From IMG/VR virus record IMGVR_UViG_3300011126_000095, positions 1 to 22,140 of that record: a DNA stretch of 22,140 nt; one strand, written 5' to 3'. Positions 1 to 7,403 of this stretch are shown one piece after another. This DNA is from a virus. The notes beneath the pieces are model-generated. The model saw only the letters and a list, made by a program, of their open reading frames with translations, ran no database searches and was not told the DNA's origin. Numbering within the stretch: the first letter of the stretch is position 1; every line of letters starts with the position of its first letter. Both the position numbers and the translations under genes were made by a program.

Positions 1-39
1 CACTAATTTATAGTTAACCATAATTAAGGGTTTGAGGAA

Positions 40-426
40 ATGGCCAGACACGCACAAGCCAGAGCGGTAGCAGAGCTCAAAGGCACAACCAAGACGCACC
101 CGGACCGCTATCGCGGAGAGGTTGCTGATTCGGGTGAGCCTATTGGCCAGCCGTTCGACATGATGAGCGACGAGGCGAAATCTCTATGGCATGAAATTCT
201 TCGTGGAGCCCCTGATGGTATTTTCACTTCATCAGACCGGCATATGTTCAAGGTTCTCTGTAACCTGATGTCTGAATATGATGAATCCCCAAAGGAATTT
301 CCAGTCGGTAAGTATACCCATTTGATCGGGCTGTCTGCCAGGTTCGGCATGACGACAGCTGATCGACAAAAGTTCATTACTGAAAAACCAAAGAAGGCCA
401 ACCCCTTTGCCGAACTGGAGCATTGA
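40..426 (+). CDS. terS: phage terminase small subunit, P27-like
   Basis: Predicted DNA-recognition subunit of the packaging motor. The 128-residue protein opens with a basic stretch containing LKGTTKTHPDRYR, similar to the start of P27-family small terminases. A helical region follows (LWHEILRGAPDGIFTSSDR) and then LIGLSARFGMTTADR, a typical small-terminase segment just before the C-terminus. The ATG at 40 is preceded by GAGGA at 34-38. The last 20 bases overlap the large terminase gene, the usual terS-terL order. Family assignment is from motif resemblance and position; the length is slightly short for P27 but the gene looks complete. Confidence 0.82.
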   Translation: MARHAQARAVAELKGTTKTHPDRYRGEVADSGEPIGQPFDMMSDEAKSLWHEILRGAPDGIFTSSDRHMFKVLCNLMSEYDESPKEFPVGKYTHLIGLSARFGMTTADRQKFITEKPKKANPFAELEH

Positions 427-2080
427 ACAAAAGCATTCGGCTGATGCTGTAAGGTATGCGCAAAGCGCTGTCAACGGGGAGATTGTTGCTGGCCACCTGG
501 TAATACAGGCTTGCAAGCGCTTCTTAAGCGACCTAGATAGAGATGATATTTTTTATGATGAAAAGGCTGCTGAGAAGGCTTGTAATTTCATCGAGCTGCT
601 GCCTCATACGAAAGGAAAGTGGGCGGCAAAGAAAGAGACGCTAATACTCCAGGCTTGGCAGAGATTTATCATATGCAATCTATTTGGCTGGAAGTTGTCA
701 GAAGGCGGTCCAAGACGATTTAGGACTGCGTTTAATTTGATAGCAAGAAAGAATGGTAAATCTGCGCTTGGTGCTGGCATTGGTAATTTCTGTTTTTGCG
801 CCGACAACGAATTTGGCGCTGAAATTTATTCCGGCGCGACAACTGAGAAGCAAGCATGGGAAGTATTCAGGCCAGCTAAGTTGATGGTTGAGAGAACGCC
901 TGAGCTTAAGCAGTTTTATGACATTGACGTCAACGCTAAGAACATGTGCATACTTTCCAATGGATCTCGCTTTGAGCCTTTGATTGGGAAGCCTGGTGAT
1001 GGGTCCAGTCCTTCATTAGCTATTGTTGATGAGTATCACGAGCATGATAGTGATGAACTCTATCAGACAATGGAAACAGGTATGGGGGCAAGAGAACAGC
1101 CCTTAATGCTTGTGATATCAACGGCTGGGTCCAACCTATCCGGCCCGTGCCATGAGATGCAGCGCGACGTTGAACGCTTGCTGAATGGTGAGTTTGAGGA
1201 TGATTCCTTATTTGGGATTATCTTTTCTGCTGATGAAGATGATGAATGGGACTCTGACGATGCATTGTTAAAAGCTAATCCGAATATTGACATCTCGGTA
1301 TCGGGTGATTTTTTAAGAGCGCAGCGCGATCAGGCTAGACGGTCCGCTAGCAAACAGAACCATTTTAGAACCAAGCATCTCAATCAGTGGGTTGGTGCCA
1401 AGACAGCATGGATGAACATGTTAGCCTGGCAGCGGCAAAGCAAGCCCAATAAGTTTGAGCAGTTCAAGTCAGCCCCGTGTCACATGGCTATCGATCTTGC
1501 ATCCAGGAAGGATGTGGCTGTTATCAACTTATTGTTCAAGCAGGGATCTGAGTTTTATACCAAGAGTTGGTTCTATGCACCTGAGTCTGCGGCGGAAGAG
1601 AACGACAAGTATCAGAATTTTGCGTTATCTGGCGAGCTTATCCTGACGGATGGCAATAAGACAGATCAAGCGTTGATTGAAGAGCAGATTAAAATACTTT
1701 GCTCAGATTTTGACGTAAGGTCTATTGCATTCGATGACTGGCAGGCTGATTACATGATGACCAGGCTAATGGATTGCGGTCTACCAGTGGTCAATTACAA
1801 CCAGACTATCAAAAATATGTCTACGCCGATGAAGGAAGTGGAAGCCGTCATATTGGACGGCAATTTATACCACGACGGCAATCGGTGCATGACATGGATG
1901 ATGGGTAATGTTGTGTCGCGCGTTGACGCTAAAGACAATATCTATCCGAGAAAGGAAAATGATAATGATAAGCGCTGTAAAATTGACGGTCCGGTTGCAT
2001 TGATTATGGCAAAAGGCAGGTGGCTATCTGAAGAGACAGGCGGCTTTGACGATTTCTTGAGTAACCCGGTAGCGTTATGA
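407..2080 (+). CDS. terL: phage terminase large subunit, HK97-like (Terminase_1)
   Basis: ATPase/nuclease that packages DNA into the prohead. The 557-residue protein has a Walker A-like ARKNGKSA at residues 113-120 and a Walker B IVDEYHE around 206-212 with D208/E209. These are followed by a coupling-type VISTAGSN. The C-terminal nuclease half shows acidic residues in conserved positions: D363 in AIDLASRKD, D443/D444 in AFDDWQAD and D527 in KIDGPVAL. The start is a TTG at 407, because no ATG or GTG precedes the conserved N-terminus in frame; AAGAAGG at about 390-396 can serve as the ribosome site. The gene overlaps terS by 20 bases and the portal gene by ATGA. Confidence 0.95.
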   Translation: MPNWSIEQKHSADAVRYAQSAVNGEIVAGHLVIQACKRFLSDLDRDDIFYDEKAAEKACNFIELLPHTKGKWAAKKETLILQAWQRFIICNLFGWKLSEGGPRRFRTAFNLIARKNGKSALGAGIGNFCFCADNEFGAEIYSGATTEKQAWEVFRPAKLMVERTPELKQFYDIDVNAKNMCILSNGSRFEPLIGKPGDGSSPSLAIVDEYHEHDSDELYQTMETGMGAREQPLMLVISTAGSNLSGPCHEMQRDVERLLNGEFEDDSLFGIIFSADEDDEWDSDDALLKANPNIDISVSGDFLRAQRDQARRSASKQNHFRTKHLNQWVGAKTAWMNMLAWQRQSKPNKFEQFKSAPCHMAIDLASRKDVAVINLLFKQGSEFYTKSWFYAPESAAEENDKYQNFALSGELILTDGNKTDQALIEEQIKILCSDFDVRSIAFDDWQADYMMTRLMDCGLPVVNYNQTIKNMSTPMKEVEAVILDGNLYHDGNRCMTWMMGNVVSRVDAKDNIYPRKENDNDKRCKIDGPVALIMAKGRWLSEETGGFDDFLSNPVAL

Positions 2081-3312
2081 GATTATTTACAAGGCTTTTT
2101 AGCTTTTTCGGCAAAGATATGTCCAACCCTGAAGAGGGTGAGCAGTCTACAGGGCCGGGTACATACAGAACTGACTCCGGGATCGCTGTTGCTGATGAAG
2201 ATGCAATGAAGCTATCGGCTGTTTGGGCCTGCGTTCAGATTATTACTGATTCAGTTTCATCGCTTCCGTTAAACTGGTACAGGCTTAGCGGAGAAGACAG
2301 GAAAAATCTAGAAGACAACCACTTTCTGTCAAGAATTTGGCGCAATAAGCCGAATGTTTATATGAAACACCGTGATTTTCGTAGAGCTTTGACAATGCAG
2401 CTTGCTTTATGGAATAACGCATACGCAAAGATTGATTATGGATCGGGTGGCGATGTTGTTGCTATTACTCCGCTTCATCCCGCGCGAATGGTTGTTTATC
2501 GCGACCAGTTTGGATTGACATATCACTATCATGGCGACCGAGGCGTACATGTCTGGTCTGATAAATCTATTTTACATCTAAAGGGTATGGGTGTTGAGGG
2601 TAATGTCGGACTTAATCGGTCGGACTTTGCGAGAGATACATACGGCGTTGCGGTATCTGCGAATAAATACGCGGCCAAGCAGTTTGCCAATGGCGGTAAT
2701 CCTGGCGGCGTTCTGACTGTTGATAAATTTCTAACGCCACAGCAGCGGGATCAGCTAAGAGAGATTTATGAGGGTATTTCAGCCACTGCGGAGAATGCGA
2801 ATAGATTATGGGTTCTGGAGGGCGGGACTAGCTACCAGAAGATCCTCCACGACCCCAATACAATGCAAATGCTGGAGTCAAGAGAGTTTCAGCAATCAGA
2901 CATAGCCAGGTTTTTCGGTGTCCCTGCCGTTTTAATCGGTGCTGGAAGTAGCGCAAGCAGTGCATGGCCAGCATCATTCGAACAGCAACAGCTGTCTTTC
3001 CTGACGTTCACACTGAACTCTTATTTAGAAGAATGGGAGCAATCCTTAATGGATGCTCTTGTACCAATCGGTCAGAGAGGCAAAGTTATTGTTGATCATG
3101 ATGAGGACGATTTCATTCGGATGGACTCAATGGCCAAAGCTTCCTTCTTGTCTCAAATGTCTCAGAACGGCTTGATGACGCGCAATGAAGGCCGCAAAAA
3201 ACTAAGATTACCCAGGGTTGATGGTGGCGATGAACTAACCGTTCAAGTCAATCTTACAGAGTTAGACGATTTGGAGAAAGTAGATGATAAGCCAACTGAT
3301 AACCCCCTCTGA
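2077..3312 (+). CDS. HK97-family portal protein
   Basis: Dodecameric ring at the capsid vertex through which DNA enters and leaves. The 411 residues contain the family hallmark near the N-terminus (AVWACVQIITDSVSSLP). Further on is the conserved region FFGVPAVLIG, followed by SSAWPASFEQQQLSF and the helical LEEWEQSLMDALV, as in HK97 gp3-type portals. The start ATG lies in the ATGA overlap with the terminase stop, so it is probably translationally coupled. The C-terminal tail is acidic and overlaps the protease gene by 29 bases. Length is normal for the family. Confidence 0.95.
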   Translation: MRLFTRLFSFFGKDMSNPEEGEQSTGPGTYRTDSGIAVADEDAMKLSAVWACVQIITDSVSSLPLNWYRLSGEDRKNLEDNHFLSRIWRNKPNVYMKHRDFRRALTMQLALWNNAYAKIDYGSGGDVVAITPLHPARMVVYRDQFGLTYHYHGDRGVHVWSDKSILHLKGMGVEGNVGLNRSDFARDTYGVAVSANKYAAKQFANGGNPGGVLTVDKFLTPQQRDQLREIYEGISATAENANRLWVLEGGTSYQKILHDPNTMQMLESREFQQSDIARFFGVPAVLIGAGSSASSAWPASFEQQQLSFLTFTLNSYLEEWEQSLMDALVPIGQRGKVIVDHDEDDFIRMDSMAKASFLSQMSQNGLMTRNEGRKKLRLPRVDGGDELTVQVNLTELDDLEKVDDKPTDNPL

Positions 3313-3976
3313 TCTGTGCGAATTCAAATTCGCTGAAGGAAAAGACAACTGGTCATTCGAGGGTTATGCCTCGGTTTTTAATTCCGAAGATCAAATCGGG
3401 GACACTGTTCTACCGGGCGCATTTAAGTCTTGTATTGAGCAGAAAGGCGCTGGCGGTATATTTATGCGCTATGAGCATCTTAGGCATACCACTCCCGGCA
3501 AGTGGACTCATGTAGAAGAGGATTCCAGGGGCTTTGTAGTTGCTGGAGAGCTAACAAAGGGTCATAGCATTGCCTCCGATATCAGAGCTTCATTTAAGCA
3601 CGAAACAATCAAAGGGCTGTCTATCGGCTGGGTTCCATCGAACTCTGTCATTGAAAGAAAGCCTGGCGGAAGAATATTAAAGTCTGTTGATGTATTTGAA
3701 ATCAGTATCACGGCTAATCCGATGGAAGTCGGGGCGGAGGTTACGTCATTCAAATCAGAAATAGAGACGATTTCATCAATGAAAGACGCCGAAGCATTCC
3801 TGAGAGAGTCAGGGATACTATCGAAGTCAATGGCTACCCTGTTCGTTGGCCATCTTAAATCGCTTGTTCGGAGTGAGTCTGAAAAAGTATTTGAGGAAGA
3901 GTTAAACGAGCTAAAAACCCGTATAGAAGTAGACCATTCAACTGACAAATTATTGTCGATCATATCTAATTTATAG
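3284..3976 (+). CDS. prohead protease, HK97-type serine protease
   Basis: Cleaves the capsid protein delta domain during prohead maturation and then itself. The 230-residue protein carries FEGYASVFN near the N-terminus. The expected catalytic residues are visible as H65 (RYEHL), S113 (GLSIGW) and an acidic E139 (VFEIS) followed by ITANPM. The region after residue 160 is charged and helical, and may bind scaffold or capsid. ATG 3284 is preceded by GGAG at 3272-3275 inside the portal gene. It sits directly upstream of the major capsid gene, its substrate. Confidence 0.93.
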   Translation: MISQLITPSDLCEFKFAEGKDNWSFEGYASVFNSEDQIGDTVLPGAFKSCIEQKGAGGIFMRYEHLRHTTPGKWTHVEEDSRGFVVAGELTKGHSIASDIRASFKHETIKGLSIGWVPSNSVIERKPGGRILKSVDVFEISITANPMEVGAEVTSFKSEIETISSMKDAEAFLRESGILSKSMATLFVGHLKSLVRSESEKVFEEELNELKTRIEVDHSTDKLLSIISNL

Positions 3977-3986
3977 GAGCCTAGCC

Positions 3987-5180
3987 ATGAGCGAAGCACT
4001 GGATTTTGCAAAAATTGAAGCGGCCTTGGCCGAAAAACACAACGAACTCAAAGGATACATTGAGGAAGTAAACCATAAAACTTCTGAAAGCACCAAAGGC
4101 CTGGCAGAAGAGCACAAAAACGCGATTAATACGCTGAGTGCGCAATGTACAGAGCTTGGCGACAAGCTTCACGAAATTGAACAGAAGGGTTTTGCACGAG
4201 CTGAAGAAGTCGAGCACAAATCAATTGGCGAAATGTTCTCTGAGCACAAGTCAATCGAGGCGTTCAAAAATGGTGAAGTACCCAAGGCATCGATGGAACT
4301 GAAAGCGATTATTAACGCCGCACCTGGCACAGGTAATCCTCTAGTTCCTGAAATGCGCACTCCTGGCATTGTCCACGAGCCAAACCGCGTGCTCAGGATA
4401 CGTGATGTTTTGAGTGTTGGCCGCACCAACAGCAATACGATCTACATTGCTAAAGAAAATGTTTTCACTAACAACGCAGGACCGCAAATTGGCGGGTCTC
4501 CTGAAGCGCGTGAAAATGTGGTCAAGCCTACGTCTGACATCACGTTCACCAGCTCAACAGTAGCTGTTGAAACCCTGGCGCATTTGTTTAACGTGTCAAA
4601 GCAGGTTCTTGATGACGCGCCTATGCTTGCCGGTTATATCAATAACCGTGGTATGTACGGGCTTCGTCTTGAAGAAGATGATCAGCTGCTGAACGGTACG
4701 GGTGCGAATGGTAATTTGAATGGTTTGTGGACGGCAAAAACGGCTTATGCTGCTACGCAATCCCCGACCGTTGTTACTAACAACCTTGACCTGATTCGTG
4801 ATGCGGTAACACAGCTGCAAGTTGCTAACTACCTGCCGACAGCTATTATTCTTAGCCCTATTGACTGGGCTGCGATTGAATTGCTGAAAGTGAACGCTGG
4901 TACTGATGACCGTTACATTTATGGTGATCCAGGCTCTCGTTTGGGTGCATCTTTGTGGGGTCTTCCTGTTGTTGTTACCAATACCATGACCGCCGGTCGG
5001 TTCCTGGTTATTGATCAGTATCAACTGGGTATGTTGTGGGATCGCGCAGATGCCACGATTGCAATGTCAGAGCATCACGATACCAACTTTGCAAAAAACA
5101 TGGTCACTGTTCGTATTGAGGAGCGGCTGGCGCTTGCGATTGAGCGTTCAAGCGCGATTGTAGGTGGTGCTCTTCTTTAA
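3987..5180 (+). CDS. major capsid protein, HK97 gp5 fold with predicted delta domain
   Basis: Main shell protein of 397 residues. Residues 1 to about 105 are charged and coiled-coil-like, matching the scaffolding delta domain. Aligned by eye with HK97 gp5, cleavage would fall after K106 (MELK then AIINAAPG), with the same 14-residue spacing to the PxMxxPGI motif. The E-loop lysine (K180, NVVKPTSD) and the acceptor side (N371 in NFAKNMVTV and E378 in RIEERLAL) correspond to HK97 K169, N356 and E363. GGAG lies upstream of ATG 3987. A strong hairpin terminator follows the stop codon. The HK97 comparison is from memory, not a computed alignment. Confidence 0.96.
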   Translation: MSEALDFAKIEAALAEKHNELKGYIEEVNHKTSESTKGLAEEHKNAINTLSAQCTELGDKLHEIEQKGFARAEEVEHKSIGEMFSEHKSIEAFKNGEVPKASMELKAIINAAPGTGNPLVPEMRTPGIVHEPNRVLRIRDVLSVGRTNSNTIYIAKENVFTNNAGPQIGGSPEARENVVKPTSDITFTSSTVAVETLAHLFNVSKQVLDDAPMLAGYINNRGMYGLRLEEDDQLLNGTGANGNLNGLWTAKTAYAATQSPTVVTNNLDLIRDAVTQLQVANYLPTAIILSPIDWAAIELLKVNAGTDDRYIYGDPGSRLGASLWGLPVVVTNTMTAGRFLVIDQYQLGMLWDRADATIAMSEHHDTNFAKNMVTVRIEERLALAIERSSAIVGGALL

Positions 5181-5197
5181 GCTGCATTGAAATATGC

Positions 5198-5222
5198 GCC
5201 CCTTCTCGGAGGGGCTTTTTTT
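5198..5222 (+). terminator. rho-independent terminator after the capsid gene
   Basis: GCCCCT at 5198-5203 pairs with AGGGGC at 5210-5215, leaving a 6-base loop, followed by seven T residues (5216-5222). It starts 17 bases after the capsid stop. The next gene's GGAG (5223-5226) and ATG (5232) follow immediately, so transcripts must read through it to express the downstream late genes. It probably sets high capsid expression relative to downstream genes. Confidence 0.85.
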
Positions 5223-5231
5223 GGAGTAAAA

Positions 5232-5510
5232 ATGATTGTACGAATGACAGCAAGGGCAACAGGACCATTCGGTGAGCTGGAGCGAAATGCAAGAATTGGG
5301 ATTGATAAATATCCCGTTGAATACCTGGCTCATTTAGTCGATATCGGCGTTGCTGATGTTGTTGAGGGTCAAAGAATAGAGCACAGAGAGCCGGCAGCCA
5401 TCCTTGAGCCAGTAAAAAAAAAGCCGGAACAACAATCTTTTGTCTCGCGACAGGACCGAGCCTTACAAAAGAAGATTGCGAGAAAATCAAAGGCTATGGG
5501 CAAGTCATAG
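5232..5510 (+). CDS. small post-capsid protein, zero-frame product of a putative frameshift gene
   Basis: Function not recognised. The 92-residue product starts MIVRMTARATGPFGELE and continues with PVEYLAHLVDIGVADVVEG, resembling the small beta-rich proteins often encoded after phage capsid genes. ATG 5232 is chosen because GGAG lies at 5223-5226. A longer reading from TTG 5187 would run through the terminator and is unlikely. Around residues 62-64 the gene contains A_AAA_AAG (5417-5423). If the ribosome stays in frame, it adds a basic tail ending KSKAMGKS; a -1 slip joins it to the MptE-like protein. Both products may be made. Confidence 0.7.
   Translation: MIVRMTARATGPFGELERNARIGIDKYPVEYLAHLVDIGVADVVEGQRIEHREPAAILEPVKKKPEQQSFVSRQDRALQKKIARKSKAMGKS
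5417..5423 (+). other. putative -1 ribosomal frameshift site, A_AAA_AAG
   Basis: The run of nine A residues (5414-5422) followed by G places A AAA AAG exactly in the zero frame of the 5232 gene. This is the same heptamer used by E. coli dnaX. The -1 frame downstream encodes a conserved N-terminus (IFCLATGPSL) that has no ATG, GTG or TTG of its own after the in-frame stop at 5405-5407. A weak hairpin (TGTC 5441-5444 with GACA 5449-5452, extendable by wobble pairs) lies downstream, rather farther away than usual. No strong upstream internal SD was seen. RNA polymerase slippage on A9 or a homopolymer sequencing error are alternatives. Confidence 0.6.
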
Positions 5511-6061
5511 CGGTCAATAACGCGTACTTGTTAGTGCCTTGGGCTGATCACTTGTATGCTTGCGATGCAAAGTGGTGGGATCAGAATATTGCCGATGTCA
5601 GCGACAATTTCATTGGAAAAAAATGGATACAGAACTGCGAAAAGCAGAAAGAAAATGATAAGTTGCATTTTAATGCGGCCAAAAAGCATGAGCTAAATAT
5701 TGTATATGGGCGTGATAGCGTAGGGCTTGGTAGTGATGTTATTCACTATGCGAGCAATTCGGGTTATCAGGCTATTAATTTGGCTTATTTATGGGGTGCG
5801 AGTCTAATAGTCCTGCTAGGATATGACATGCAAAAGACAGGAGGTGAGGCCCATTTTTTTGGCGACCATCCTTCCGGTCTGGCCAACGGCCCTGATTTTA
5901 ATAGTATTATTCCTAAATTTGATCCTCTAGCCAAAGAGTTGGCGGCGGAAGGCGTCGAGGTGATTAATTGTACGCGTCAGACAGCTCTAAAATGTTTCAA
6001 GAGGCAAGATTTAGAGGCCGTACTGCAGTCATTATCGGCACAGGGCCGAGTCTCGACATAG
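5423..6061 (+). CDS. DUF115/MptE-like protein, -1 frame part of a fusion (first paralogue)
   Basis: Probably a nucleotide- or sugar-phosphate-handling protein of the DUF115/MptE-like type seen in phage and surface-sugar loci; the exact reaction is unknown. The open frame from 5408 encodes IFCLATGPSL, then VIAVNNAYLLVPWADH, CDAKWW, NSGYQAINLAYLWGAS, VLLGYDM and VINCTRQTALKCF, all family-like blocks. No canonical start lies before IFCLATGPSL; the first TTG (5528) would remove the glycine-rich motif and about 35 conserved residues. A -1 slip at 5417-5423 gives a 276-residue fusion with the upstream small protein. The 3' end overlaps the second paralogue. Confidence 0.78.
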   Translation, partial: AGTTIFCLATGPSLTKEDCEKIKGYGQVIAVNNAYLLVPWADHLYACDAKWWDQNIADVSDNFIGKKWIQNCEKQKENDKLHFNAAKKHELNIVYGRDSVGLGSDVIHYASNSGYQAINLAYLWGASLIVLLGYDMQKTGGEAHFFGDHPSGLANGPDFNSIIPKFDPLAKELAAEGVEVINCTRQTALKCFKRQDLEAVLQSLSAQGRVST

Positions 6062-6633
6062 AGGCGGTTACTGCAGCTAAAAATAGCGGTGCGGTACTTT
6101 TCGGCAGTAATAACACGTTCAACGATTTTGATTTAGATGTCTGGATTGCGTGCGATCCTTCCTGGCATGATGAGTACAGCCCGGTATTGCTTGATGCTGA
6201 TTGCTGGCACTGGGACAGATCTATTTGCGACAGGTATAATTATCATTACATAGAGGGCCGCTGGGGTGCCGGGTTATCGACTGACCCGTCATACATCCAT
6301 TATGGACATAGCAGCGGATTCCAAGCGTTAAATTTGGCCGCTCATTACGGTTGTGACCTTATTCTGTTAGTTGGTTACGATATGAACTATAATGGGCATC
6401 AGAGACATTATTTTAACGGCTTAAGCGCTAATAGAGGCGAATATCCCAAGCGGATACGGAAGTTTTCGAATTTCGATAAGCCAAGAGTTAAAACAGGGAA
6501 TCCGAAAGATTGGGGATTGTTTCAGTATTACGAATCAGTGGCCAAACAGAGCGGGTTACCACGGATTATAAATTGCACTCCAGGCAGTGCTTTGCAATGC
6601 TTCCCAGTGGGAGATTTATGCAAACTTTGTTAA
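5992..6633 (+). CDS. DUF115/MptE-like protein, second paralogue
   Basis: 213-residue relative of the preceding gene, with the same order of motifs: VIIGTGPSL near the N-terminus, CDPSWHDE, SSGFQALNLAAHYG, ILLVGYDMNYNG and IINCTPGSALQCFP at the end. ATG 5992 was chosen because it lies just before the first motif; an in-frame TTG at 5968 is also possible. It overlaps the upstream gene by 70 bases and the methyltransferase gene by 16. Tandem paralogues suggest successive or heteromeric steps on the same sugar or nucleotide substrate. Substrate not deducible from sequence. Confidence 0.82.
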   Translation: MFQEARFRGRTAVIIGTGPSLDIEAVTAAKNSGAVLFGSNNTFNDFDLDVWIACDPSWHDEYSPVLLDADCWHWDRSICDRYNYHYIEGRWGAGLSTDPSYIHYGHSSGFQALNLAAHYGCDLILLVGYDMNYNGHQRHYFNGLSANRGEYPKRIRKFSNFDKPRVKTGNPKDWGLFQYYESVAKQSGLPRIINCTPGSALQCFPVGDLCKLC

Positions 6634-7256
6634 ACCCGTTCGACTGGTATGCCGGTGATACGCTTCACTGGCCCATGGATGACATCAAGCTCCAGCAAGT
6701 TAATGACTGGATTGTTGATGTAGATCAAGCAATGTCACACGTAGAACATTTTGGCCTTGCGATTCAGGCGGGCGGTGCATGCGGCATATGGCCTGCTAGG
6801 TTGGCTGGCTTTTTTGATGAAGTTATCACTTTTGAGCCTGTTTTAGATAATTATGAGTGTTTATTGGCTAATTGTGAGAGATTTGACAATATAGAGGCTA
6901 ATTTTGGCGCATTAGGCAGAAAAACAAGTGCTGTAGATATGCGTAGAGATGACTTTGAAAAAGGAAATGCTGGAGCATGGTACACGGTTCCAGGCACTGA
7001 CATCCTTCAAGTGGCTATCGACGATATGAATTTATCCCGATGCGATTTAATCATGCTTGATGTTGAGGGTTCTGAACTAGAGGCTCTGGCGGGCGCGGTA
7101 GGTACGATAAGCAAGTTTAAGCCGGTTGTTGTGATCGAAAACAAGCAATTGCCGCACATGAAAGAGCTTGCGAAGAAGGCTGAGGAATTTGTCGTTTCCT
7201 TGGGATATCATCAGGTGGCAAAGTACCATAATGATCTTGTTTTAGTGCGTAATTAA
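6618..7256 (+). CDS. FkbM-type SAM-dependent methyltransferase
   Basis: Predicted O-methyltransferase of 212 residues, a group often acting on sugars. The SAM-binding loop is AIQAGGACGIWPARLA (residues 48-63), followed by ITFEP at 70-74. LIMLDVEGSELEALAGA (144-160) is the FkbM signature block, and VVVIENK follows. ATG 6618 has GGGAG at 6608-6612; longer readings from TTG 6510 overlap the upstream gene too far. It lies within a run of sugar-related genes between capsid and connector genes, so a virion or host glycan is a reasonable but unproven substrate. Confidence 0.85.
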   Translation: MQTLLNPFDWYAGDTLHWPMDDIKLQQVNDWIVDVDQAMSHVEHFGLAIQAGGACGIWPARLAGFFDEVITFEPVLDNYECLLANCERFDNIEANFGALGRKTSAVDMRRDDFEKGNAGAWYTVPGTDILQVAIDDMNLSRCDLIMLDVEGSELEALAGAVGTISKFKPVVVIENKQLPHMKELAKKAEEFVVSLGYHQVAKYHNDLVLVRN

Positions 7257-7269
7257 TTTTGGTGACATT

Positions 7270-7395
7270 ATGATTTTATTTCTAACCGTACTTTTTGTTT
7301 TATACCTTTTTTGGTCTGGCTTTATTTATATTGGATATGATGAGGAAAAGTACAAAGCCTCATTTTTTGGCGCTCTTTTGATGCGTAGGGAGTAG
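7270..7395 (+). CDS. 41-residue single-pass membrane peptide
   Basis: Short gene reading MILFLTVLFVLYLFWSGF and then IYIGYDEEKYKAS, with an RRE C-terminus and a TAG stop. Residues 2-23 form one strongly hydrophobic segment, followed by a polar, charged tail. GGTGA at 7261-7265 precedes ATG 7270, and the gene fills the only gap between the methyltransferase and glycosyltransferase genes. No family recognised. It could anchor or assist the neighbouring sugar enzymes at the membrane, or be an inner-membrane moron peptide; this is inference only. Confidence 0.6.
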   Translation: MILFLTVLFVLYLFWSGFIYIGYDEEKYKASFFGALLMRRE

Positions 7396-7403
7396 GGACC
7401 TAA

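Noticed and set aside
1-39. Promoter upstream of the small terminase
   Set aside because: AT-rich but no convincing -35/-10 pair in the 39 bases available.
4596-5024. Long minus-strand open frame of 142 residues inside the capsid gene
   Set aside because: It mirrors the strongly conserved capsid gene on the other strand and has no family-like sequence or ribosome site.
5187-5231. TTG start at 5187 for the small post-capsid gene
   Set aside because: It would translate the terminator hairpin; ATG 5232 has a good ribosome site.
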